Shown: in pieces, positions 8,844 to 16,969 of the stretch | Layout of the letters: every line of letters starts with the position of its first letter | Numbering within the stretch: the stretch's first letter is position 1 | Origin: JAUWKC01 sp035527845 | GTDB taxonomy: Bacteria > Planctomycetota > Phycisphaerae > Sedimentisphaerales > Anaerobacaceae | Length of the DNA stretch: 64,000 nucleotides | Direction: 5' to 3' | Assembly (NCBI GenBank): GCA_035527845.1 | Contig: DATKZT010000031.1 | Coordinates: forward strand, 1-64,000 | Translations under genes and position numbers: made by a program | The notes under the pieces: model-generated | Told to the model about the DNA's origin: nothing | The model's database searches: none | Seen by the model: the letters and a program-made list of their open reading frames with translations, nothing else

Positions 8844-9659
8844 GTGAAAACGAAGTTATACACGACGACCCTGGTCTTGGCGTTCGTGGCTGCGGCGGCG
8901 GTCGTTTATGCCGCCCAGAAGGATGCCAACGAGAGCCCGCCTGCTGCGGGGCCGGACGCCAACGTCCCCGCCCCCAAGGAGGCAATCGCGATCGTCTCGG
9001 ATTCGGACAAATTCAGCTACGCCACCGGCGTCCAGATGGCGCAGAGCTTCAAAAGACAGGGCGTAGAGGTCAATGTGGATTTGCTGGTACGCGGGATAAG
9101 GGACGCTCTGGCGGACAAGCCGCTGGCGATGGATCAGCAGGAAATGCGAAAGGTGATCATGGAGTTTCGCCAGAAGGCCATGTCCCAATGGCAGGGGCGC
9201 CAGAACCCGGAAGCCGCCAGGAACTTGGCCGAAGGAAATAGATTTCTTGAGGCAAACAAGGGCAACGAGGGCGTCAAGGTGCTGGCCAGCGGTCTTCAAT
9301 ACAAGGTGATAAGGGAAGGTACGGGCAAGACGCCGACGGCGAATGACAGGGTCAAGACCCACTATCGGGGACGTCTCATAGACGGCACGCAGTTCGACAG
9401 TTCATACTCGCGCGGTCAGCCTCAAGAGTTCGGCGTTGGAAAGGTGATACCGGGCTGGACCGAGGCCTTGCAGCTCATGAAAGAGGGCGCCAAGTGGGAG
9501 TTGTACATACCGCCCAGCCTGGCTTACCGTGAACGCGGTATGCCCCCTGCTATTGCGCCCAATGCGACCCTTATCTTTGAGATTGAGTTGATCGAGGTAC
9601 TCCCGCAAAAGCCTGCGACTGCTCCGCGACCCGATGCAGCGACCCAGCCGCGTAAGTAA
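8844..9659 (+). CDS. FKBP-type peptidyl-prolyl cis-trans isomerase, exported
   Basis: 271-aa Mip/FkpA-like foldase. The start is GTG, chosen because GAAGGAGG lies 6 bases upstream. Residues 1-24 are a signal peptide (LVLAFVAAAAVVYA). Residues about 50-140 form the helical dimerisation domain of this group (KFSYATGVQMAQSFKRQG, then a long helix with NLAEGNRFLEANKGNEGV). Residues about 150-255 are the FKBP catalytic domain, with LQYKVIREGTGKTP, VKTHYRGRLIDGTQFDSSY, GWTEALQLMKEGAKW, PPSLAYRERG and a final LIFEIELIEV strand. It would speed proline isomerisation in periplasmic proteins. The last 20 residues are a Pro/Ala-rich tail. It appears monocistronic; the next gene is convergent. Confidence 0.93.
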   Translation: MKTKLYTTTLVLAFVAAAAVVYAAQKDANESPPAAGPDANVPAPKEAIAIVSDSDKFSYATGVQMAQSFKRQGVEVNVDLLVRGIRDALADKPLAMDQQEMRKVIMEFRQKAMSQWQGRQNPEAARNLAEGNRFLEANKGNEGVKVLASGLQYKVIREGTGKTPTANDRVKTHYRGRLIDGTQFDSSYSRGQPQEFGVGKVIPGWTEALQLMKEGAKWELYIPPSLAYRERGMPPAIAPNATLIFEIELIEVLPQKPATAPRPDAATQPRK

Positions 9660-9735
9660 GAAGACGCATTTGCAGCGGCTGCATGGCCCGCACGGCGACC
9701 AGAGCCGGCCGCGACAACGGAACAGGGGCTGGGGG

Positions 9736-9987
9736 CTATTTTGCCAGGCGGGTCCCGATTGCCAGCGCTAATAGGCTGCTGCCCATCAGAATCGCTGCCG
9801 GCAGTGTCACGGCGATAAGGGCCGGCTCGCTCAATGTGGCAAGAATGTAGACGGCCAGACCAGTCAGGAAGCCCACAGTACAGAGGATAGCCAGCAGCGC
9901 CCGGCGGAAAACTATCAGCAGGACAACCACCGCCACGGCTGCGATAACAAGTAAAGGCGCGGCAATTACAAACCATCGGACAGTCAT
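9736..9987 (-). CDS. Small membrane protein cotranscribed with the SSS symporter
   Basis: 83-aa hydrophobic protein starting MTVRWFVIAAPLL. The ATG at 9987 is chosen because AAGGGA lies 7 bases upstream; the longer frame upstream overlaps the symporter gene and has no such site. Residues about 5-28, 33-52 and 57-79 are likely membrane segments, separated by short basic turns (VFRRALL). It begins 41 bases after the stop of the sodium symporter on the same strand, so it may be an accessory subunit of that transporter, as small membrane partners accompany some SSS carriers. No family was recognised. Confidence 0.65.
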   Translation of the reverse strand: MTVRWFVIAAPLLVIAAVAVVVLLIVFRRALLAILCTVGFLTGLAVYILATLSEPALIAVTLPAAILMGSSLLALAIGTRLAK

Positions 9988-10028
9988 AGCTTTGTCCCTT
10001 ACGAAAGACCATAAGACCGAGAACGCTT

Positions 10029-11804
10029 TCAGCCGGTGAAGTACAGGTACGCCGCCACGATGAATACAAGCAAAATAATCGAGAAGATGACGTCGGCTTT
10101 GGTCCAACTGGAGCGTGACCTCTGGCGGTCCTCCAGCGTTCGCGTTCCATAGGTCAGGCCGCTAATCTTTTCGTACGACGGCGGCTCGGTGAGGTAGCTG
10201 ACCACAATCATTACAATTACGCACACGACGAAGATCAGCAGGCTGTAGTACTGGAAAAAGATGTTATTAATAATCCAGAAGAACGAGCCCTGCTGGTATT
10301 GGGTACCTATCAGTTTGACGGGCGTATCGACGGCGAGGCGGAAAAGGCCGAGCAGGAATCCGATAATCAGCGCGGCCAGGCAGCCCTTGCCGTTCAGCCT
10401 TTTCATAAAGACGCCGAGGAAGAAGACGACGAATATCGGCGGCGCGAGGTACGCCTGTATGCCCTGCAGATAGTCGTAAAGGCCCTTTCCTCCGCGAATT
10501 ACCGGAATCCACAGCAGGCCGATCAGCACCATGACTGTGGTGGCAATTCGCCCCATCCATACGAGCTGGTGCTGGGTGGCCTTGGGCCGGAACTTGGAGT
10601 AGAAGTCCATCGTGAAAAGGGTGGATGATGCGTTGAAGACGCCCGAAAGTGAACTCATCAGTGCGGCCAGCAGGCCAGCCACCACTATGCCTCGTACGCC
10701 CATCGGCAGAACGGTCATGACCAGCATTGGAAAAGCCGCCTGGGCCTGGTCGCGTACAACCTGGCCCTCGCTGCCTATCAATTTGTCGGCTATCTCCGGC
10801 ATCCTGCCGCTGGCACCGAGTGCAAAGCATATCATGCCGGGAATGATGAAGATGAATACAGGCAGCAGCTTGAAGAACGATGCGCAGATGGAGCCTCTTC
10901 TGGCGGCCCGCTCGTCGGGTGCGCCGAGTGCGCGCTGGACGATGTACTGGTCGGTGCACCAGTACCACAGGCCGATGATGGGTGCGCAGAAGAGCATTCC
11001 GAGCCAGGGATAGTTATCGTTGAAGTACCATGCCATTCGTCCGGCTTCTTTCACCGGGGCCCATGTTCCTTCTACATTGGCGGGGACCAGCGGCTTCCAG
11101 AGGTTGAACATATCTGAGCCGCATATTGCCCTTAGCTCACCCCATCCGCCGAGTGCCCTGAGGCCGAAGATGGTCACGAGGATGGAACCGAAGACGAGGA
11201 TTATTGTCTGCACGGCCTCGGTGTAGGCGACGGCGCGGAGGCCGCCGAGGACGGTGTAGATTCCTGTCAGGACAATCACGAGGAACGAACCTATCCAGAA
11301 GCTGTCGAGCCCCATGAAATGGAGGTTCGGCAGTAGGACACTGAAGACGATGCCGCCGGCAAAAATTCCGACTGCTATTTTCGTCAGGACGTAGGCCACA
11401 AGGGATATGAGTGAGAGGACCCAGCGTGCGGTGGGCGTGAAGCGTCTTTCAAGAAACTCCGGCATGGTAAAGACCTGCGAGCGCATATAGAAAGGCACCA
11501 TGATCCAGCCGAGCACGAGCAGGCACCAGGCGTGGAGCTCATAGTGCGCCATGGCGACGCCATCGGTGGCGCCGGAGCCGGCGAGTCCGACGAGGTGCTC
11601 GGAGCCGATGTTGGATGCAAAGATCGAGGCACCGACAATGAACCAGCCGAGGTTTCTGCCTGCAAGGAAGTAGTCGGTCGCTGTGTCTCTGCTTTTGAGG
11701 ATGACCCACCATGCGATGCCGAACAGGATGGCAAAATAAATTCCCAGTACTATCCAGTCCCACCTCTGCAGTACCGCCGCTCCGAGAATCTGAAATGATG
11801 CCAT
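10029..11804 (-). CDS. Sodium:solute symporter (SSS/SGLT family)
   Basis: 591-aa integral membrane carrier with about 14 hydrophobic segments, the usual size for SGLT-like members. Family features include the N-terminal YFLAGRNLGWFIVGASIFASNIGSEHLVG block, with the sodium-site region of TM1, the GGLRAVAYTEAVQT segment, and a later ALMSSLSGVFNASSTLFTMDFY block that is highly conserved in the SSS family. It most resembles sodium/glucose cotransporter-like carriers of planctomycetes. The ribosome binding site AGGAAGGGG lies 5 bases before the ATG. The gene diverges from ribulokinase, so uptake of the pentose or deoxysugar processed by the araB-araD operon is the likely role; the exact substrate cannot be read from sequence. 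Confidence 0.92.
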   Translation of the reverse strand: MASFQILGAAVLQRWDWIVLGIYFAILFGIAWWVILKSRDTATDYFLAGRNLGWFIVGASIFASNIGSEHLVGLAGSGATDGVAMAHYELHAWCLLVLGWIMVPFYMRSQVFTMPEFLERRFTPTARWVLSLISLVAYVLTKIAVGIFAGGIVFSVLLPNLHFMGLDSFWIGSFLVIVLTGIYTVLGGLRAVAYTEAVQTIILVFGSILVTIFGLRALGGWGELRAICGSDMFNLWKPLVPANVEGTWAPVKEAGRMAWYFNDNYPWLGMLFCAPIIGLWYWCTDQYIVQRALGAPDERAARRGSICASFFKLLPVFIFIIPGMICFALGASGRMPEIADKLIGSEGQVVRDQAQAAFPMLVMTVLPMGVRGIVVAGLLAALMSSLSGVFNASSTLFTMDFYSKFRPKATQHQLVWMGRIATTVMVLIGLLWIPVIRGGKGLYDYLQGIQAYLAPPIFVVFFLGVFMKRLNGKGCLAALIIGFLLGLFRLAVDTPVKLIGTQYQQGSFFWIINNIFFQYYSLLIFVVCVIVMIVVSYLTEPPSYEKISGLTYGTRTLEDRQRSRSSWTKADVIFSIILLVFIVAAYLYFTG

Positions 11805-11840
11805 ACAAACCCCTTCCTAATTGGCCAATGTTTTCCTAAA

Positions 11841-11864
11841 TCGAACCATCGAACCATCGAACCA
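11841..11864. repeat. Three perfect tandem copies of TCGAACCA
   Basis: An 8-base unit is repeated three times without change in the divergent region between the symporter and araB, 37 bases upstream of the symporter start. It may be an operator for a regulator of both units or a simple replication-slippage repeat. Confidence 0.6.
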
Positions 11865-11964
11865 AAAATACTACAGGTTTGCCGGGTCGCTTGCAACAAG
11901 TTTTAGAAAGGTGAATGGGTTTTCAAGGGTATCTTGCGGGCAAAAAATAGCGGATACTGCACAC

Positions 11965-11993
11965 TTGAAAGTTTGCGCCGGGTGGCTTATTAT
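11965..11993 (+). promoter_or_regulatory. Sigma70-type promoter for the araB operon
   Basis: TTGAAA (11965-11970) and TATTAT (11988-11993) are spaced by exactly 17 bases and lie about 80 bases before the araB start codon. Each box differs from consensus at one or two positions. This would drive araB, araD and the genes that follow. Confidence 0.6.
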
Positions 11994-12072
11994 CTTGCTT
12001 TATAAGGTGAATGGCCTATTGGGAATCGAGCATAAGAAGGAACATTAAAGTCAAAATGCAGGAGAACGAGGC

Positions 12073-13758
12073 ATGGCTTATGCGATTGGCTTGGATTATG
12101 GGACCAACTCCGTCAGGTGTCTGATAGTTGATGTCAGAAACGGCAAAGAGCTGGGCAGCGCCGTGCACGGCTACGATAGCGGAGAGGACGGGATCATCAT
12201 AGACCGGTCAGACCACAATCTGGCGAGGCAGAACCCGGCCGATTACCTCAAGGGTGCCGTGGCCGCCGTCAAGGGCGCTATCGCCCGGGCAAAAAGGGCA
12301 AACAAAAAGTTCGATGTAAGCAAGATCATAGGCATCGGCGTGGACACAACGGGCTCGACGCCGCTGCCGGTTGACAGGGATGGTAACCCTCTGAGCATGA
12401 AGAAGGAATTCCGGAAGAACCCGAACGCTTGTGCGTGGCTGTGGAAAGACCATACCGGTTATGCCGAAGCTGCCGACATTACCGAATTGGCTGCAAAGGA
12501 GCATCCCGAGTATCTGGCCAAGTGCGGCGGGACCTATTCATCCGAGTGGTTCTTCAGCAAAATACTTCACTGTCTGCGAACCGACCCCAAAGTTTTCGAC
12601 GCCGCCTACAGTTGGGTGGAGTGTGCGGATTATATTCCGGGTGTGCTGACGGGGACACAGAGGCCCGACGTGGTGAAGCGCAGCCGATGTGCCGCCGGCC
12701 ACAAGGCAATGTTCTCGAATGACTGGGGCGGCCTGCCGGCGAAAGATTTCCTCGCCAGGCTCGACCCAAAACTCGGCGACCTTTGCCACCGGCTTTATGA
12801 CCAAACCTACACCGTTGAGACCGAGGCGGGAAGGCTTACCGAAGAATGGGCTAAAAAATTGGGGCTGCCGGCCCGCATTCCCGTGGCTGTCGGAGCCTTC
12901 GATGCGCATTTGGGCGCCGTCGGCTCCGGAATCGCTCCAGGCAAACTGGTAAAAATCATCGGCACGAGCACCTGTGACATGCTCGTCTCAGAGGCGACTC
13001 GGCAGTTCCCGGATATTCCCGGAATCTGCGGCATCGTTGACGGTTCCATTGTCCCGCACTACTTCGGCCTGGAGGCGGGCCAGTCGGCGGTCGGTGACAT
13101 CTTCAACTGGTTTGTAAATTACATCCAGCCGGGCGGAAAATCCGCAGGTTCTCACGAATCACTCACCGGCCGGGCGGCAAAACTAAAGCCCGGCCAGTCC
13201 GGCCTGCTCGCGCTCGACTGGAACAACGGAAATCGCACCATACTCGTTGACCAAAGACTTACAGGCCTGCTCGTGGGCCAGACCCTCCACACCGAGCCTG
13301 AAGAGATTTACCGGGCCCTGATTGAGGCGACCGCCTTCGGTGCGCTTACCATTATCAATCGGTTCGAGGAATACGGCGTCAAGGTCTCCGAGGTGATTAA
13401 CTGCGGCGGTATCGCCGAGAAGAATCCTTTGATTATGCAGATTTACGCTGATGTCACCGGAAGAGAGATGAAGGTAAGCCGCTCCGCCCAGACGTGCGCA
13501 TTGGGTGCGGCAATCACCGGTTCCGTGGTGGCCGGCAAAGCCGCAGGCGGCTATGACAGCGTGCCACAGGCCCAGGCGGCAATGTGCGGCGTGAAAAAGA
13601 AAACCTTTAAGCCCGTTGCCGCTAATCACAAGGTTTATCAACAGCTTTATTCGCTTTATAAGCAGCTTCACGACGCATTCGGCCTCCAGCGCTATGCCGG
13701 CACTATGGCAAACGTCATGAAAGAGCTGCTGGCGATAAAGGACCGGGCAAACTTTTAG
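12073..13758 (+). CDS. araB: Ribulokinase
   Basis: 561-aa FGGY-family kinase, the size of E. coli AraB. It phosphorylates L-ribulose to L-ribulose 5-phosphate in the cytoplasm. The first ATPase-fold strand is GLDYGTNSVRCLIVD. The ribulokinase-type block GIGVDTTGSTPLPVDRDG follows, then ACAWLWKDHTGYAEA, and later AVGAFDAHLGAVGSG with the catalytic Asp region. The second ATP-binding half has NCGGIAEKNPLIMQIYADVTG. This pattern is specific to AraB rather than xylulokinase or glycerol kinase. It is the first gene of a plus-strand operon with araD and a RhaT-like symporter, and its promoter is visible 80 bases upstream. Confidence 0.94.
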   Translation: MAYAIGLDYGTNSVRCLIVDVRNGKELGSAVHGYDSGEDGIIIDRSDHNLARQNPADYLKGAVAAVKGAIARAKRANKKFDVSKIIGIGVDTTGSTPLPVDRDGNPLSMKKEFRKNPNACAWLWKDHTGYAEAADITELAAKEHPEYLAKCGGTYSSEWFFSKILHCLRTDPKVFDAAYSWVECADYIPGVLTGTQRPDVVKRSRCAAGHKAMFSNDWGGLPAKDFLARLDPKLGDLCHRLYDQTYTVETEAGRLTEEWAKKLGLPARIPVAVGAFDAHLGAVGSGIAPGKLVKIIGTSTCDMLVSEATRQFPDIPGICGIVDGSIVPHYFGLEAGQSAVGDIFNWFVNYIQPGGKSAGSHESLTGRAAKLKPGQSGLLALDWNNGNRTILVDQRLTGLLVGQTLHTEPEEIYRALIEATAFGALTIINRFEEYGVKVSEVINCGGIAEKNPLIMQIYADVTGREMKVSRSAQTCALGAAITGSVVAGKAAGGYDSVPQAQAAMCGVKKKTFKPVAANHKVYQQLYSLYKQLHDAFGLQRYAGTMANVMKELLAIKDRANF

Positions 13759-13903
13759 CATTGTCGCCGAAGACCAAACCCGTAACGTGGCGACGAGGAA
13801 AGACCTGACCATCGGCAGGAGATTCGGCGTCCTGGTTGAGCCGAAGATCAACATGTTCCGACCGATGGTTGTTGTTGAAAAATAGAGAACGGCAAATTCG
13901 CGA

Positions 13904-14608
13904 ATGCACGATGAACTCAGAGATGCGGTCTGCAAGGCAAATATCGAGCTTCAGGCTCAGGGGCTCGTAATTCATAGCTGGGGCAACGTCAGCGGCATGG
14001 ATCGCGCGTCCGGCGTGGTCGCCATTAAGCCCAGTGGCGTCCCCTACGATGACCTGACCCCCACGAAGATTGTGCTGCTTGATTTGGACGGCAGAGTTAT
14101 CGACGGCCGCCTGAACCCTTCATCGGATACACCGACGCACCTCGAGCTTTACCGGAATTTCCAGGCAATAGGCGGTATATGTCACACGCATTCGCATTAT
14201 GCCACAATCTGGGCCCAGGCCTGCCGCCCGATTCCGTGCTTCGGCACCACCCATGCCGATTTCTTCTATGGCGCCGTCCCTGTCACCGAAGTAATGACCG
14301 CTCATGAGATTCAAGACAATTACGAGTTGAACACGGGCAAAGTAATCGTCAGGCGCTTCGCAGACCCGGATCCGATGCAGATGCGGGCAGTATTGGTGGC
14401 GAACCACGGGCCTTTCACCTGGGGCGCAACCGCGACCGAGGCGGTGGAGGCGGCGGTGGTTTTAGAGCAGGTGGCGGCGATGGCGCTGGGGACGATAACA
14501 ATCAATCCCGAGCAGGAGGGCATCTCGCAGGTGCTTCTGGACAAGCACTACTTGCGCAAGCACGGCAAGGACGCATACTACGGACAGGGTGACACTCGTG
14601 GAGGATGA
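13904..14608 (+). CDS. araD: L-ribulose-5-phosphate 4-epimerase
   Basis: 234-aa class II aldolase-fold enzyme that converts L-ribulose 5-phosphate to D-xylulose 5-phosphate, feeding the pentose phosphate pathway. The zinc ligands are visible in HTHSHYATIWAQ (two histidines near residues 95 and 97) and ANHGPFTWG (third histidine near 171). The phosphate-binding GNVSG near residue 28 and the C-terminal KHYLRKHGKDAYYGQ, typical of AraD, are also present. It lies 145 bases after araB; that spacer holds a short open frame with no recognisable family. Together with araB and an isomerase it completes an arabinose-type route. Confidence 0.95.
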   Translation: MHDELRDAVCKANIELQAQGLVIHSWGNVSGMDRASGVVAIKPSGVPYDDLTPTKIVLLDLDGRVIDGRLNPSSDTPTHLELYRNFQAIGGICHTHSHYATIWAQACRPIPCFGTTHADFFYGAVPVTEVMTAHEIQDNYELNTGKVIVRRFADPDPMQMRAVLVANHGPFTWGATATEAVEAAVVLEQVAAMALGTITINPEQEGISQVLLDKHYLRKHGKDAYYGQGDTRGG

Positions 14609-14719
14609 CTTGACTTGACCACATGTCAGAGAGGGTATTCTTTTTCGCAGGCTGCGGGCTGCGCGATTGAAAACGACAGACAGGTTTGATTTTTGGAACC
14701 TCCGATTGAAGGGGGCATT

Positions 14720-15763
14720 ATGGGAGAACCAAACGCGGCTGTGGGAATAGCTCTGGGAATCGCAGCGGGGGCCTTTCTCGGTTCGTTTGCACTGCCCATG
14801 AAAAAAACCGGCCGGTGGCAGTGGGAGAATACGTGGATTATGTATTCGTTCTGGGCGCTGATTGTGCTGCCGGTGATTCTTGCGTTTATGACCATTCCCG
14901 GATTTCCCGGTGTGTACGGCTCGGTATCGGCGGGCACAATATTGGCGGTGTTTCTGTTCGGCGCAGGCTGGGGTGTGGCGAACGTGGGGTTCGGAACCGG
15001 CCTGAAACTCCTGGGCCTGGCGCTGGGTACCGCCATCGTGCTGGGCCTCAACAACGCTATCGGCGCGATTGTGCCTTTGATTACGGACCATCCGGAGGAT
15101 TTCCGAAAGCCGGTCGGTCTGGCAATTACGGCGGGGGTGGCGGTTATGCTGGCGGGAATCGCTGTCTGCTCAGTGGCGGGAGCAAGAAAGGAAAAAGCCT
15201 TGAGGTCCGCTGAGGGTGAGGCTAAACATAAAGACAAAGGCGTTTTCGTGAAAGGGCTGATTGTCTGCCTGGTCGCGGGCGTGTTCGGTGCGATGTTCAA
15301 CTTTGCGCTGATTGCAGGCAAGCCCATAGAGGAGCAGGCCGTGGCCGCCGGCGCCACACCGCTCAATGCGGCGAACGCCACCTGGTGCGTATCTTTGCTG
15401 GGCGGCTTTGTGGTGACTCTGCTTTACTGCCTGTATCTATATAGGAAGAACAACAGCTTCAGGGTGTTCACGCAGAATGAATCAAAGATTAACTGGCTGC
15501 ATACTTTTCTAATGGGTATCATGTGGTTCGGCGGCGTCGCCATATACGGTATGGCGGTGTCGAAATTAGGCCGGCTGGGCCCTTCGATTGGGTGGCCTGT
15601 CATTCAGAGCATGGCGGTCGCCAGCGGGAATGTCTGGGGCATCGTCACGGGAGAATGGAAGGGCACGGGCAAGACGCCGCTCAGGGTTATGATTGTCGGC
15701 CTATTGCTGCTTTTTGTCGGCATTGTGATTATCGGCTGGTCGAGCACGTTGCAGGAGACATGA
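14720..15763 (+). CDS. RhaT-like sugar-proton symporter
   Basis: 347-aa membrane protein with about ten hydrophobic segments, matching the L-rhamnose:H+ symporter (RhaT) family in size and in its N-terminal pattern: GIALGIAAGAFLGSFALPMKK, then WENTWIMYSFWALIVLPVI. GAGWGVANVGFGTGLKLLGLALGTAI is the other hallmark. The ATG at 14720 is preferred over the TTG nine codons upstream because GAAGGGGG lies directly before it. Family members import L-rhamnose with protons; in this operon the sugar could be L-rhamnose, L-arabinose or L-fucose. It gives the operon its own importer in addition to the divergent SSS carrier. Confidence 0.88.
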   Translation: MGEPNAAVGIALGIAAGAFLGSFALPMKKTGRWQWENTWIMYSFWALIVLPVILAFMTIPGFPGVYGSVSAGTILAVFLFGAGWGVANVGFGTGLKLLGLALGTAIVLGLNNAIGAIVPLITDHPEDFRKPVGLAITAGVAVMLAGIAVCSVAGARKEKALRSAEGEAKHKDKGVFVKGLIVCLVAGVFGAMFNFALIAGKPIEEQAVAAGATPLNAANATWCVSLLGGFVVTLLYCLYLYRKNNSFRVFTQNESKINWLHTFLMGIMWFGGVAIYGMAVSKLGRLGPSIGWPVIQSMAVASGNVWGIVTGEWKGTGKTPLRVMIVGLLLLFVGIVIIGWSSTLQET

Positions 15764-15799
15764 GCAATATCGCAGGCATCGCCTCGGAGTAATGATTCT

Positions 15800-16948
15800 A
15801 TGACATCGAGAGAGAGAATCCGCAAAGCATTAAATCACAAAGAAGCGGACAGGGTACCGGTGGATCTGGGCGGCTCCATCGTCTCATCGATTACGAAGAA
15901 TGCTTACACGGATTTACGAAAGCGCCTGGGGCTGCCGGCGACAGAGCCGGAAATCATTGACATCGTTCAGCAGCTTCCGAGAGTTGAAGAAGACTTCCGA
16001 AAGGCATTGAAGATAGACACCGTGCCGTTGGCGGCCGGGGCGGGCTCGGCCTGGGAGCTGAAAATACAAGAGGAGGGGGATTATCTGTTCTTCTACGATG
16101 AATGGGGTTCACGGCTGAGGATGCCCAGGGAGGGTGGACATTATTTTGATTGGTGGGAATACCCGCTAAAAGAATCGACGATGGATGCACTGAGGAGATT
16201 CAAGTGGCCCGACCCGGATGACCCGGCGCGATATGCGGGTCTGAAAGACAAGGCCGGGCAGCTTTACGAGGATACTGATTATGCAATTGTTGGCAGCGCC
16301 TTGTCGGGCGGCGGCATCTTCGAGCAGCCCGAAAGGGTCAGGGGCAGCGTCGAATTTCTTATGGACCTGGTATCCAACGAGAAATTTGCCGATGGCCTGA
16401 TGCAGGGATTTACCGATTTTTATGTTACCGAATACGGTCACTTTCTCGACGAGGTGGGCGACTATATTGAAGTTATTGTTTACTGGAACGACGTGGCCGG
16501 ACAGAACGCGCCGCTGATTTCTCCGGAGCTCTATCGCAGGCTTATCAAACCGAAGGAGGAGCGACTCTTCTCTTCGATCAAGAAGAAGACGGACGCGAAA
16601 ATATTCTATCACCTGTGCGGGGCGGCGTACGAGTTCATTCCGGATTTGATTGAAATCGGCGTCGATATCCTGAATCCCGTTCAGGTCAGCGCCGCAGGGA
16701 TGGATACCGGCAGGCTCAAGAGAGAATTCGGCAAGGATATCGTCTTCTGGGGCGGCGGATGTGATACGCAGCGGATTCTGCCGTTCGGGACCGTTGATGA
16801 GGTCAAGGACGAGGTAAGGCGTCGAATCGACGATTTGGCGCCCGGCGGCGGCTTTGTATTTCACACCGTTCATAATATTCAGGACGGCGTGCCGACGGAA
16901 AATATTATGGCAATGTTCGAGACAATATGGGAATATGGGCGTTATTGA
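15800..16948 (+). CDS. Uroporphyrinogen decarboxylase-like (URO-D/MtaA family) protein
   Basis: 382-aa TIM-barrel protein. It opens SRERIRKALNHKEADRVPVDLGG, the usual start of the URO-D-like methyltransferase group, and has KIFYHLCGAAYEFIPDLIEIGVDILNPVQ and FWGGGCDTQRILPFGTVDEVKDEV near the C-terminus. Genuine HemE has different flanking motifs, so a role in haem synthesis is unlikely. Members of this group include corrinoid-dependent methyltransferase partners (MtaA, CmuA) and many uncharacterised proteins within sugar-degradation clusters of planctomycetes. Its place between a sugar symporter and a sugar isomerase suggests a catabolic role, but no reaction can be assigned. The CxH-type zinc site of MtaA is only partly visible (HLCG). 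Confidence 0.85.
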   Translation: MTSRERIRKALNHKEADRVPVDLGGSIVSSITKNAYTDLRKRLGLPATEPEIIDIVQQLPRVEEDFRKALKIDTVPLAAGAGSAWELKIQEEGDYLFFYDEWGSRLRMPREGGHYFDWWEYPLKESTMDALRRFKWPDPDDPARYAGLKDKAGQLYEDTDYAIVGSALSGGGIFEQPERVRGSVEFLMDLVSNEKFADGLMQGFTDFYVTEYGHFLDEVGDYIEVIVYWNDVAGQNAPLISPELYRRLIKPKEERLFSSIKKKTDAKIFYHLCGAAYEFIPDLIEIGVDILNPVQVSAAGMDTGRLKREFGKDIVFWGGGCDTQRILPFGTVDEVKDEVRRRIDDLAPGGGFVFHTVHNIQDGVPTENIMAMFETIWEYGRY

Positions 16949-16969
16949 TACCAGATAGGAGTGACTAAA

